Part shown: positions 22,341 through 30,093 of the stretch, piece by piece
Numbering within the stretch: the stretch's first letter is position 1
Layout of the letters: each line of letters begins with the position of its first letter
NCBI GenBank assembly: GCA_900542355.1
Contig: UQNE01000022.1
Span: 1 to 30,145, forward strand
Source of the DNA: an uncultured Bacteroidales bacterium
GTDB lineage: Bacteria; Bacteroidota; Bacteroidia; Bacteroidales; Paludibacteraceae
Length of the DNA: 30,145 nucleotides
Reading direction: 5' to 3'
The notes under the pieces: generated by a model
The model's database searches: none
Told to the model about the DNA's origin: nothing
The model's input: the letters and a program-made list of their open reading frames with translations, nothing else
Program-made: the position numbers and the translations under genes

Positions 22341-25004
22341 TTACAATTCCTGTCCGAGAACGAAGTGGAACTGGCTCTTGCCATACTGGTCAGAACCGTT
22401 AATCTTATCGAAGCCCCAGCCCCAGTCGATACCGAGCAAACCGAACATCGGCAGGAAGATACGCACACCTACACCGGCACTGCGCTTTAGGTCGAACGGG
22501 TTGTATTGTTTGATGTCGGCAAAGCAGTTACCCGCTTCCAGGAACGCCAACGCCCAGATAGTGGCACTCTGCTCCAAAGCAATAGGATAACGCAACTCCA
22601 TCGTAAACTTGTTGTACACATACCCCATGTTGCGTCCCGTAGTAGCATCATAAGGCGTCAGCGAACCCGATGAATAACCACGCATACCTACATATTCGGT
22701 AGAGTAACTGGTATAACTCGACATACCGTCGCCACCCATGTAGAAGGTCTCGAAAGGCGATTTCGCATCTTTGTTGTAGTTACCCAGATAACCAAACTCA
22801 GCACGCGTCATCAGCACTAGTTTAGAATCCTTGCTAAGCGGAGTAAACACCTTACCCGTGAATTTCCATTTGTGGTATTCTATCAAGTGGTACCGCTCGG
22901 CAGTAGTCATCTGCGAGTAGTCTTTACCCGAAATTAGCGAATAAGGCGGGGTAATCTTTAGGCCGAGTGTAAACTGCGAACCGCGGCGAGTATAGATAGG
23001 GTTGTCTATACTGGAGCGCGAGAGTTGCAGGTTGAGCGACAGGTTGTGGCTCGTACCATTGGCAATCAGCAGGTAGGGCCAGTCCTTCATCATATACATC
23101 TGATAACTCAGTTCGCCGTAGAAAGTGAAGTAGTCATCGGGCCAACGCAAACGCTTACCATAACCGAGGCTCACACCGAAAGTACGCAGATACTTATCTT
23201 TGTCGGCATACGCCTCTTGCATCTGCTGGTAGTAGTCCGACGAGTTACCGTAAGCGTAGTAGTTGTTATAATAGGTGTTGTACAAGTTCTGATAAGCCTT
23301 GTAGTAACTGTCGGCATAGCCCGTCTGCTGTGCAAAATAGATGCTGGCACTCAGTGAGTTAGGTCGCTTTCCACCCAACCACGGCTCCATAAACGATATG
23401 CTTGCCGAGGTATAATAGATACCGTTGGTACGCGCATTGATAGAGAAGGTCTGTCCTTCGCCCTGCGGCACGATACGATAGGCTTTTTTGTTAAACAGGT
23501 TCTGAATGGCAAAGTTGGTAAACTTCAAGCCCAACGAACCGACCAATCCTGTAGCACCCCACCCGAGTGAGAACTCGATTTGGTCGCTGGACTTGGTTTC
23601 CAACTGATAGGTGATGTCCACCGTTCCTTCCTCGGGGTTAGGCTGAATATCCGGCACCAGTTTCTCTTGGTCGAAGTGCCCCATCTGCGCCAACTCACGC
23701 AACGAACGCATGATATCCGACTGCGAATAGAGTTGTCCGGGCTTGGTATAGAGTTCACGGCGCACCACATGCTCGTACACGCGCGTGTTACCTACTATAT
23801 TTATCTGATTGATTGTAGCGGGTTTGCCCTCATACATACGCATCTCAAAGTCGATACTGTCGTTCTCTACATTCACCTCCACAGGCTCTACATTGAAGAA
23901 CAAATAACCGCGGTCGGTATAGAGTTTGGCTACGGCGTCATCGTCGGTCTGCAAGCGTTCGTTGAGAGTCTTTAGGTTATACACATCGCCTTTCTGTACG
24001 CCCAGTGTAGCATCGAGCAACTCATAAGGATACACCGTGTTGCCCACCCATTTGATATTGCGCACATAGTACTTATCTCCCTCGCTCACCGTCATATACA
24101 CATCTACGCGGGTCGGGTCTTCGGGGTTAGGCACGATACTGTCGGCTACAATGTATGCATCGCGATAACCTATCTCGTTGTATTTCTCTATTACCGCCAG
24201 TTTATCTTTCTCGTATTCCTCGGTAACAAATTTCTTGGTGCGGAAGAGATTGATGATGTTGTTATCATTCGTCTTCTTCATCGCCTTGTTGATTTGGTTG
24301 TGCGTCAGAGCCTCATTGCCCGTGATGTAGATTTTACCCACTTTGGTCTTCACCTTCTTATCTACATTGATTGCCACTTTTACATACCCCGGGTGGTCTT
24401 GGTCTTGAAACTGCAATACCTGCACCTCGGCGTTGTGAAAGCCTTTCTCCGCCAAGTATTTCTTTATCACGGTCTTCGCATGGTCGGAGAGGTTAGGCGT
24501 CATCTGACTACCGTTGCGGATGCCCACCTTTACTTCCACATCCTCTTTTTCGCTCTTTTTCAATCCCTGATATGCCACCTCCGACACGCGCGGACGCTGC
24601 TTGAGTTCGATGAGCAACCATATCTTCTGCCCCTCTATCTTTTTGGCTTTAATCTTCACATCGGAGAACAAGCCCTGTTTCCAAAAACGCTTTATTGCCT
24701 TGGTAATCTGGTCGCCCGGCACCTCTATCTTATCGCCCACAGCCAAGCCGGAGAACCCAATCAAAACAAAGTCCTCGTAACTGTCTGCGCCCGATACCTC
24801 GATACCGGCTATCTCATAAGTCTTGTGCTGCAACGAGTACTCTATTTCGGGCACTGCGGTGTCTGCCGAATCCGATGCCAAAGCCGATTCCACTACCGCA
24901 GAATCGCCTGCTAATACCTGCGCCGAGAGGGCTGCAGAAACACAAAGGAGTAGAAAAAGTATATTAACGAATCTGTTCACTAGTTTTGCCAAATCTGCGT
25001 TCAC
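22341..25004 (-). CDS. bamA: Outer-membrane protein assembly factor BamA
   Basis: BamA (Omp85), up to 887 residues. A signal peptide (VNILFLLLCVSAALSAQ) and a short acidic, Ser/Ala-rich linker are followed by POTRA repeats (EIAGIEVSGADSYEDFVLIGFSGL, RVSEVAYQGLKKSEKEDVEVKVG, KVGKIYITGNEALTHNQI, YVRNIKWVGNTVYPYELL, TINQINIVGNTRVYEHVVRREL) and the C-terminal 16-strand barrel, with MGGDGMSSYTSYSTEYVGMRGYSSGSL and a final FHFVLGQEL. It inserts beta-barrel proteins, such as Wzi and PorG here, into the outer membrane. ATG 25004 overlaps uppS by 41 bp; the GTG at 24980 gives a cleaner signal peptide and a 17-bp overlap. The long linker before POTRA1 is usual in this phylum. Confidence 0.95.
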   Translation of the reverse strand: MNADLAKLVNRFVNILFLLLCVSAALSAQVLAGDSAVVESALASDSADTAVPEIEYSLQHKTYEIAGIEVSGADSYEDFVLIGFSGLAVGDKIEVPGDQITKAIKRFWKQGLFSDVKIKAKKIEGQKIWLLIELKQRPRVSEVAYQGLKKSEKEDVEVKVGIRNGSQMTPNLSDHAKTVIKKYLAEKGFHNAEVQVLQFQDQDHPGYVKVAINVDKKVKTKVGKIYITGNEALTHNQINKAMKKTNDNNIINLFRTKKFVTEEYEKDKLAVIEKYNEIGYRDAYIVADSIVPNPEDPTRVDVYMTVSEGDKYYVRNIKWVGNTVYPYELLDATLGVQKGDVYNLKTLNERLQTDDDAVAKLYTDRGYLFFNVEPVEVNVENDSIDFEMRMYEGKPATINQINIVGNTRVYEHVVRRELYTKPGQLYSQSDIMRSLRELAQMGHFDQEKLVPDIQPNPEEGTVDITYQLETKSSDQIEFSLGWGATGLVGSLGLKFTNFAIQNLFNKKAYRIVPQGEGQTFSINARTNGIYYTSASISFMEPWLGGKRPNSLSASIYFAQQTGYADSYYKAYQNLYNTYYNNYYAYGNSSDYYQQMQEAYADKDKYLRTFGVSLGYGKRLRWPDDYFTFYGELSYQMYMMKDWPYLLIANGTSHNLSLNLQLSRSSIDNPIYTRRGSQFTLGLKITPPYSLISGKDYSQMTTAERYHLIEYHKWKFTGKVFTPLSKDSKLVLMTRAEFGYLGNYNKDAKSPFETFYMGGDGMSSYTSYSTEYVGMRGYSSGSLTPYDATTGRNMGYVYNKFTMELRYPIALEQSATIWALAFLEAGNCFADIKQYNPFDLKRSAGVGVRIFLPMFGLLGIDWGWGFDKINGSDQYGKSQFHFVLGQEL

Positions 25005-25704
25005 GATGTTGATAATCCACGATGGCTTTGTAGAACTCCTCGGGCGTGAACTCGGGCCACAAGCAATCGGTAAAATATAGTTCTGAGTATGCTAACTGCC
25101 ACAGCAAGAAATTGCTCAATCGCAGTTCGCCGCTGGTACGAATCAGCAAATCGGGGTCGGGCATATTATGCGTGGTCATACACGATGATACAAACTCCTC
25201 ATCGATATCCTCGGGACGCAAACTGCCCGCTATTGCCTTAGTTACCGCCTCTTGCATTGCGCGGGTGATTTCCCAACGCGCGGAGTAACTGAGGGCAATC
25301 ACCATCTTCAGCCCCGTATTCTGTGCCGTTTCTTCCATACACTGCTCAAACTTAAGCCGTGCATTCTCCGGCAGGCGGTCTATATCGCCTATAGTGAGCA
25401 AACGGACATTATTCTGCATCAGCGTCGGGGTCTCTTGGGCTATCGTATTCACCAGCAGGGTCATCAGCGCATCTACCTCCTCTTTGGGGCGATTCCAGTT
25501 CTCGGTAGAGAAAGTGTAAAGCGTCAGATACTCTACCCCTATCTCTGCAGCGGCTACGGTGATGTCGTGTACCGTCTGCACACCCTGCTGATGCCCGAAC
25601 ATACGCGCCAAGCCTTGACGCTTAGCCCAACGCCCGTTACCATCCATGATGATGGCCACATGGCGAGGCATACGCGATTTGTCTATCTGTTCCTTATAGG
25701 TCAT
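24964..25704 (-). CDS. uppS: Undecaprenyl (polyprenyl) diphosphate synthase
   Basis: A 246-residue cis-prenyltransferase that makes the C55 lipid carrier for peptidoglycan and surface glycans. The first conserved block is AIIMDGNGRWAKRQG with catalytic Asp21. TLYTFSTENWNRPKEEV, the SYSARWEI block (usually SYGGR/SYSGR) and the C-terminal PDPDLLIRTSGELRLSNFLLWQ with SELYFTDCLWPEF are intact. The start ATG at 25704 fits the short polar N-terminus. It overlaps bamA at the 3' end and follows porG by 37 bp, so porG-uppS-bamA form one operon. Confidence 0.96.
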   Translation of the reverse strand: MTYKEQIDKSRMPRHVAIIMDGNGRWAKRQGLARMFGHQQGVQTVHDITVAAAEIGVEYLTLYTFSTENWNRPKEEVDALMTLLVNTIAQETPTLMQNNVRLLTIGDIDRLPENARLKFEQCMEETAQNTGLKMVIALSYSARWEITRAMQEAVTKAIAGSLRPEDIDEEFVSSCMTTHNMPDPDLLIRTSGELRLSNFLLWQLAYSELYFTDCLWPEFTPEEFYKAIVDYQHRERRFGKTSEQIR

Positions 25705-25715
25705 ATCTCAATTTT

Positions 25716-25743
25716 GTTCATTATGAATTGCACATTATGCATT
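25716..25743 (-). repeat. 7-bp tandem array at the porG stop
   Basis: On the minus strand, four exact units AATGCAT, AATGTGC, AATTCAT and AATGAAC begin at the porG stop codon (25742-25744) and fill the porG-uppS gap. Confidence 0.85.
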
Positions 25744-26521
25744 AGTAATAGCAAGTGCGGCAAACTGCTTTCTCTTTGGCAAATTCAAAAACTATGCCGA
25801 GAGTGAGTTGCGAACTGACATCAAAATTCAACAGGTTGCTTCCGTTTAGGTTGTGTTGGTTGTTCAGCACCGCCATACCTTCCAGATTATCAGCCATATA
25901 GATATTGTGTTGCCATGCTAAGTTCAAGCCCAATCTTTCCGAAAATTTCCATTTCAATCCAAAGCCCATGGGTATATAGAACGCCACTGGTACACTCCCG
26001 CCGTATCCGCTCCAATCCCAAGCCGCTACATTCATTCCGCTGCCATAGAGAGCAACGCCTACGCCCAAGAATATATAAGGTGTAAGCGGTTTGATACGCG
26101 TGTCGTAGGTTTTACCGCCAAAGCGAAAGAAGTTAAACTCCGCCATTGCGTCTAATTTGATAATCTGCGTGCTCCAACTATCATCGGTCTTCTGCATACG
26201 CTCATCATACACCAGGCCTATGATACGCTGCGTCAATCCCTTTACCTGCAAAGCCCAACGGTTGGTGAACTTATACCGAAAGTGCGCCCCGTATGCCTCT
26301 CGCGGGTTGTTGAATATATGCATTGTCGCATCGCCTACATAGTAGCCGCAGCCGGCTTGCAATCCCAGTTCGCATAAGTACGGACGGTCATCGGCTTGCA
26401 CTTCTACGCATACACACGCACACACTGCCCATACCAACAGCATACGCCATACCCCGCACCGCAGCCCACAGCCTTTCGCTGCGTGCTGCAATCCGACAAT
26501 ATGTGTTCGTGCTTTTTTCAC
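25742..26521 (-). CDS. porG: PorG-like T9SS outer-membrane protein (DUF6089 family)
   Basis: A protein of 259 residues from GTG 26521 or 233 from ATG 26443; the latter gives a neat signal peptide (MLLVWAVCACVCVEVQA). The mature part is an 8-strand-like barrel: ELGLQAGCGYYVGDATMHIF, AHFRYKFTNRWALQVKG, IKLDAMAEFNFFRFG, LTPYIFLGVGVALYG, FYIPMGFGLKWKFSERLGLNLAWQ and LTLGIVFEFAKEK. The GYYVGD and P-G-G-LKW patterns match the DUF6089/PorG family. Position supports this: in P. gingivalis porG (PG0189) also lies just upstream of uppS, bamA and two ompH genes. PorG contacts the PorKN ring of the type IX secretion system. It is the first gene after the promoter at 26639-26670. The ~110-nt leader carries two long direct repeats. 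Confidence 0.85.
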   Translation of the reverse strand: MKKARTHIVGLQHAAKGCGLRCGVWRMLLVWAVCACVCVEVQADDRPYLCELGLQAGCGYYVGDATMHIFNNPREAYGAHFRYKFTNRWALQVKGLTQRIIGLVYDERMQKTDDSWSTQIIKLDAMAEFNFFRFGGKTYDTRIKPLTPYIFLGVGVALYGSGMNVAAWDWSGYGGSVPVAFYIPMGFGLKWKFSERLGLNLAWQHNIYMADNLEGMAVLNNQHNLNGSNLLNFDVSSQLTLGIVFEFAKEKAVCRTCYY

Positions 26522-26535
26522 CTATATTCGTTTCT

Positions 26536-26632
26536 GCTATCCGCCTTTCCGATATATCTGCGCTTTCTATATCTATTCGTTTTGTCGATATAATTGCGCT
26601 TTTTCTATATCTATACGCTTTTTCATACGAAT
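26536..26632 (-). repeat. Direct repeats in the porG leader, with a possible 17-codon upstream frame
   Basis: Read on the minus strand, two ~37-nt copies start ATAGATATAGAAA and continue GCGCA..TATATCG. An ATG at 26626 opens a 17-codon frame (MKKRIDIEKAQLYRQNE) across the first copy. The feature lies wholly in the 5' leader of the porG transcript. Confidence 0.6.
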
Positions 26633-26638
26633 AGCGTG

Positions 26639-26670
26639 CAAAGTTACACAAAAAATCAGATATATGCAAG
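26639..26670 (-). promoter_or_regulatory. Promoter of the porG-uppS-bamA operon
   Basis: On the minus strand, CTTGC (26666-26670) and TAACTTTG (26639-26646) are about 19 bp apart, a Bacteroidetes-type promoter with a weaker -33 element. Confidence 0.6.
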
Positions 26671-26790
26671 AGAAAAGCCATTTTCCGTGTCATTTACAAC
26701 AAAAACACTACCGAGCCATACCCTCCCCATTATGCGTTCCTCATTATGCATTATGCCGGGGCACCCCACCTCAGTATCAAGGCACAAGTT

Positions 26791-26810
26791 GGTCAACCTA
26801 TTTTAGGACA
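26791..26810. repeat. 20-mer shared exactly with 5419-5438
   Basis: Second copy of GGTCAACCTATTTTAGGACA, 26 bp upstream of a run that leads into the 22-bp array. Both copies are followed within about 60 bp by CGCATAA-containing repeats. Confidence 0.75.
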
Positions 26811-26856
26811 GCACGGAGGTATTATCAAACTACGGTCTGGGTATGGTCGGATTTGC

Positions 26857-26922
26857 TTAATCACCGCATAATCACCCCTTAATCACCGCATAATCACCCC
26901 ATAATCACCGCATAACGACCCG
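26857..26922. repeat. 22-bp-period tandem array (10 + 12 bp units)
   Basis: TTAATCACCG and CATAATCACCCC alternate three times (26857, 26879, 26901), the third pair slightly changed (ATAATCACCG, CATAACGACCCG). Confidence 0.9.
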
Positions 26923-26923
26923 A

Positions 26924-26978
26924 TATCGACTCGGTATAGACTCGGTATGGTCTCGGTATAGACTCGGTACAGAATCGA
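26924..26978. repeat. 11-bp tandem array, five units
   Basis: TATCGACTCGG, TATAGACTCGG, TATGGTCTCGG, TATAGACTCGG, TACAGAATCGA, each exactly 11 bp, directly after the 22-bp array. It is related to the GGTCTCGA arrays at 5539 and 28771. Confidence 0.9.
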
Positions 26979-27074
26979 GGGGTGAGAACATACAAATAGG
27001 GGACAGATTGGGGAACAACCAACTACCCGGATTACGGAAAATAATACCCGCTTTACCTATAATATATTAAGGTG

Positions 27075-27105
27075 TTGTGAGAATTATTTTTTTGCAGTAA
27101 TTTTG
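27075..27105 (+). promoter_or_regulatory. Possible promoter for the DUF362 gene
   Basis: TTGTG (27075-27079) and TAATTTTG (27098-27105) are 18 bp apart. The leader would be about 150 nt and contain the REP-like palindrome and a heptamer array. Confidence 0.5.
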
Positions 27106-27125
27106 CAGCGGTAATACAAGGGACC

Positions 27126-27152
27126 GACCTCCCCAAGCCCCTTCGGAGGAGA
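27126..27152. repeat. G+C-rich REP-like palindrome, copy 2
   Basis: CGACCTCCCCAAGCCCC followed by TTCGGAGGA; near-match to the reverse complement of 16706-16732. Confidence 0.7.
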
Positions 27153-27178
27153 GAATGTGGCAAAGTGGGGATGAAGAA

Positions 27179-27241
27179 AATGCACAATGAACAATGCATA
27201 ATGCATAATGAAGAATGAAGAATGCATAATGAAGAATACGG
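27179..27241 (+). repeat. 7-bp tandem array, nine units
   Basis: AATGCAC, AATGAAC, AATGCAT, AATGCAT, AATGAAG, AATGAAG, AATGCAT, AATGAAG, AATACGG, all in perfect 7-bp register, ending 22 bp before the ATG at 27264. Confidence 0.95.
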
Positions 27242-27263
27242 TAAAAATTAATTCTATACAGAT

Positions 27264-28685
27264 ATGAAAAAGTTAGCATTTTTGTTGTTGGCAGCGTTGT
27301 CGGTGGCAGGTTGCCAAAGTAAGAAAAGCGAGACACTGACGGCGGCTCCTTTTGCCGACACTGCTACGGTGTACATGACGCAGGAGATTTCGTCAGAAGC
27401 CCTATTGCGTGTGTTTGAGGCACTCGGTGTAGAACCGCAAGGGCGCGTGGCTGTAAAGGTATCTACAGGCGAACCGGGCGGGCATAACTTCCTCAATCCG
27501 CAAATGGTTAAACCGCTGGTGGACAAGGTGCAAGGCACGATTGTAGAATGCAATGTAGCCTATCAGAGCAAGCGTTTCAACACAGAAACACACAAGCAAG
27601 TACTAGTGGACCACGGATGGGCTGCCATTGCACCGTGCGACATCTTGGATGGCGAAAGCGAGATTAAAATTCCTGTTCGCGATACAGCCCATATCAAGTA
27701 CGACTTGGTAGGCGCACATATCCAAAACTATGATTTTCTCGTCAATCTGGCTCACTTCAAGGGGCATGCAGCAGGCGGTTTCGGCGGTGTGCTGAAGAAC
27801 CAAAGTATCGGTTTTGCCTCGCGCGACGGTAAGGTGTATATCCACACGGCAGGTATGCTCGACAAGCCCGAAGGCGTGTTTTGGACAAAGGCAGAGCAAG
27901 ACGATTTCTTAGAGTCGATGGCTGCCGCTGCCGACGGAGTACATCAGTACTTTAATGTAACCAAGAACAAAGAGTTAGGCACCAACTGTGTGCGGACGGT
28001 GTACATCAATGTGATGAACAACCTGTCGGTGGACTGCGACTGCAACGGACATCCTGCTGACCCCGAGATGCAGAATGTAGGTATCTTGGCTTCGCTCGAC
28101 CCCGTGGCTCTCGACCAAGCGTGCGTCGATTTGGTATTCAACTACCCCTCCACCGACGAGGATAACGCCGCTGCCCTAATTGAGCGTATCAACTCACGCC
28201 ACGGCATACACACCATAGAGCGTGCAGCAGAGATTGGTATGGGCACACGCAAGTATCATCTAGTCAGCATCGACGGCGAAGATATGTTGCAGCAACTCAA
28301 AGACAGCACTTGGAGTCTTGTAGTGCGCAACCGCGGTGAGCAGACCCATTATACGCAACACGGAGTGCGCGATTTGTTTGCCCTGCAAGGCAGCAGAACA
28401 CTCCAAGGGGCTGCCGTAGCAGATAAGATGATAGGCAAAGGGGCTGCCGCACTGATGGTTGTCGGCAGTGTACGCTACGCCACTACCGAGTCTATTTCCA
28501 AAGAGGCTTTGGCTATGCTGCAACAAGCGGGCATAGAAGTGGAGTACAACCAACTGCTCGATATGATTCCTAACCGCGACAAGACAGGCGAATGCCCCTT
28601 GGAGCAGCGTCTGCACGGAATAGACAACCCACAAGACTGCCTACCCGTGATTACTGACTTTGTAAATCAATTAGGGAAGGAGTAA
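27264..28685 (+). CDS. Lipoprotein with DUF362 and DUF1893 domains
   Basis: A 473-residue protein. The N-terminus MKKLAFLLLAALSVAGCQSKK has the lipobox VAGC (lipid on Cys17). The main part is DUF362 (about 30-335): VAVKVSTGEPGGHNFLNP, VNLAHFKGHAAGGFGGVLKNQSIG, CNGHPADPEMQNVGILASLDPVALDQACVD. The last ~130 residues are DUF1893: SLVVRNRGEQTHYTQHGVRDLF, LQGAAVADKMIGKGAAALMVVG, NRDKTGECPLEQ. DUF362 proteins are often linked to iron-sulphur or ferredoxin chemistry and DUF1893 has no known role; here no 4Fe-4S ferredoxin motif is seen. The lipobox predicts a membrane-anchored periplasmic or surface location. The function is unknown. Confidence 0.85.
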   Translation: MKKLAFLLLAALSVAGCQSKKSETLTAAPFADTATVYMTQEISSEALLRVFEALGVEPQGRVAVKVSTGEPGGHNFLNPQMVKPLVDKVQGTIVECNVAYQSKRFNTETHKQVLVDHGWAAIAPCDILDGESEIKIPVRDTAHIKYDLVGAHIQNYDFLVNLAHFKGHAAGGFGGVLKNQSIGFASRDGKVYIHTAGMLDKPEGVFWTKAEQDDFLESMAAAADGVHQYFNVTKNKELGTNCVRTVYINVMNNLSVDCDCNGHPADPEMQNVGILASLDPVALDQACVDLVFNYPSTDEDNAAALIERINSRHGIHTIERAAEIGMGTRKYHLVSIDGEDMLQQLKDSTWSLVVRNRGEQTHYTQHGVRDLFALQGSRTLQGAAVADKMIGKGAAALMVVGSVRYATTESISKEALAMLQQAGIEVEYNQLLDMIPNRDKTGECPLEQRLHGIDNPQDCLPVITDFVNQLGKE

Positions 28686-28931
28686 GGATGATGGACAAAG
28701 GATTGGCGGTTTTGACACTTTGATAGGAAATAGTCGGATTGGGTATTATTTTGTCAAACGGTGTTTTTCTATTAGGTCTCGATTAGGTCTCGACAAGAGT
28801 TCGGCTAAGTCGGCTCAAAGACCGATTGACATTTTGATAGGGAAAAGACCGCCGGTGCTAACGGACGATGGATCGCTGCGCTGAAGGACAATGGACAATG
28901 GACAATGGACAATGGACAAAGGACAATGGAG
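28686..28931. repeat. Repeat-filled gap with 11-bp and 7-bp arrays
   Basis: A near-repeat of TTTGACACTTTGATAGGAAA (about 28713) recurs as TTGACATTTTGATAGGGAAA (about 28826). Two exact 11-bp copies of ATTAGGTCTCG lie at 28771-28792. A variant of the CGCTGCGCT block is at 28870, then GGACAAT units in exact 7-bp register from 28886 to 28927, ending 4 bp before the ATG of the next gene. Confidence 0.85.
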
Positions 28932-29978
28932 ATGAAACGACTACTGCTAAGCGTGTTGGCAGGGGCATTGCTCTGCCTGCATACCTACGGACAAGAAACT
29001 ACAACTATGAACAATAATTTATTATCTGCTCAGCAGCAGAGCCTTGTGGCTTTGGCTGCGAATGAGGCCACCGGCAACCTGCAAGGCCTCAAAGAGGCTG
29101 TGGAGCAAGCCATAGATAACGGGCTGACAGCCAATCAACTCAAAGAAGTGTTTGCGCACCTGTATGCTTACACAGGTTTTCCCCGCTCGCTCAATGCACA
29201 AGGCGTGCTACGGGTCGTGTTGGAGGAACGAGAGCAAGCCGGCAAACCTGTAGAGGCAGGCAAAGAGGCTACTCCATTGGCTGCGGACTATGACGCACTC
29301 CGTCAGGGAACAGATGTGCAGACCGAACTGTGCGGTGGAGCATACCACTATGCTTTCTGCCCCGTGGAAGACTATTTTCTGAAAGCACACCTATTCGGCG
29401 ACATCTTTGCCCGCGATGTACTCACCTATCAACAACGCGAATTGGTAACCGTCAGTGCGCTTGCAGCAATGGAAGGTACCGAACCGCAGTTGAACTCCCA
29501 CAAGGGGTTGGCACAACGCACGGGGCTGAGCCGAGAGGTAGTAGAGACTGCGGCATTGCTGGCACATCAGTTGGGGAGCAAGAGCCGACTGCACTTCGCT
29601 ATTGGTGCCCCCAACACGGCTTATGCACAGTATTTCATCGGCAACTCCTATTTAGAGTCGTTGGCAGAAGGTATCAGCAATGTAACCTTTGAACCTGCGT
29701 GCCGCAACAACTGGCATATACACCACGATGTGCGTCAGATACTGATTGTAGTATCGGGCAAAGGATGGTACCAAGAATGGGGCAAACCCGCATAACGACT
29801 CAAACCGGGCGACACCGTGGATATACCCGTAGGCGTAAAGCACTGGCACGGAGCAGCCAAAGACAGTTGGTTCCAGCATGTAGTTACCCACATCCCTGCC
29901 ACCCCTATTGCAGGCGATACCAAGACGGGCAACGAATGGCTCAAACCCGTAGATGACAAGGCATACTACGCACTGTAA
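28932..29978 (+). pseudogene. Carboxymuconolactone decarboxylase-cupin protein, split by one in-frame TAA
   Basis: The start is ATG 28932, giving the signal KRLLLSVLAGALLCLHTYGQ; an upstream in-frame ATG (28905) is encoded by the repeat array. Two CMD (AhpD-like) regions follow (LTANQLKEVFAHLYAYTGFPRSLNA near 50 and LTYQQRELVTVSALAAMEG near 170), then a cupin with WHIHHDVRQILIVVSGKGWYQEWGKPA. The TAA at 29793-29795 stops it after 287 residues. The same frame continues for 60 codons with a perfect cupin C-terminus (LKPGDTVDIPVGVKHWHGAAKDSWFQHVV) to a TAA at 29976. A CAA-to-TAA change (Gln is usual in this position) is the simplest cause. The protein is either a fresh pseudogene, a truncated form, a read-through gene or a sequencing error. 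Confidence 0.85.
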
Positions 29979-29997
29979 GACAGCATGTTAGGAACTG

Positions 29998-30082
29998 CGT
30001 GTTAATTACTTCGTGTTAGGAACTTGCGTGTTAGTTAGTGCTTCGCACTGTTGGGAACTTTCGTGTTGGGAAGTGCGTGTTA
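29998..30082. repeat. CGTGTTA-containing tandem array after the CMD-cupin gene
   Basis: CGTGTT occurs at 29998, 30012, 30027, 30062 and 30076 (spacing 14, 15, 35, 14), mostly followed by AGGAACT or GGGAA. The array starts about 20 bp after the gene's final stop and runs into the right terminal repeat. Confidence 0.8.
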
Positions 30083-30093
30083 AAAAAAAGAAA

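Larger units (their letters stand above)
26671..27074. other. Gene-free gap between divergent porG and DUF362 units, filled with repeats
   Basis: No gene was seen. In order: an inverted heptamer array (about 26729-26756, minus-strand AATGCAT, AATGAGG, AACGCAT, AATGGGG), the 20-mer shared with 5419 (26791-26810), a 22-bp-period array (26857-26922), an 11-bp array (26924-26978), then unstructured A+T-rich sequence up to the promoter at 27075. Confidence 0.75.

Noticed and set aside
24294..24914. 206-codon plus-strand frame inside bamA
   Set aside because: Antisense shadow of the POTRA region; no supporting signal.
26388..26693. 101-codon minus-strand frame across the porG leader
   Set aside because: It overlaps promoter, leader and porG start in another frame, and is open because of the leader repeats.
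27179..27241. CRISPR array
   Set aside because: The repeats are 7 bp, contiguous and without spacers; no cas gene is present.
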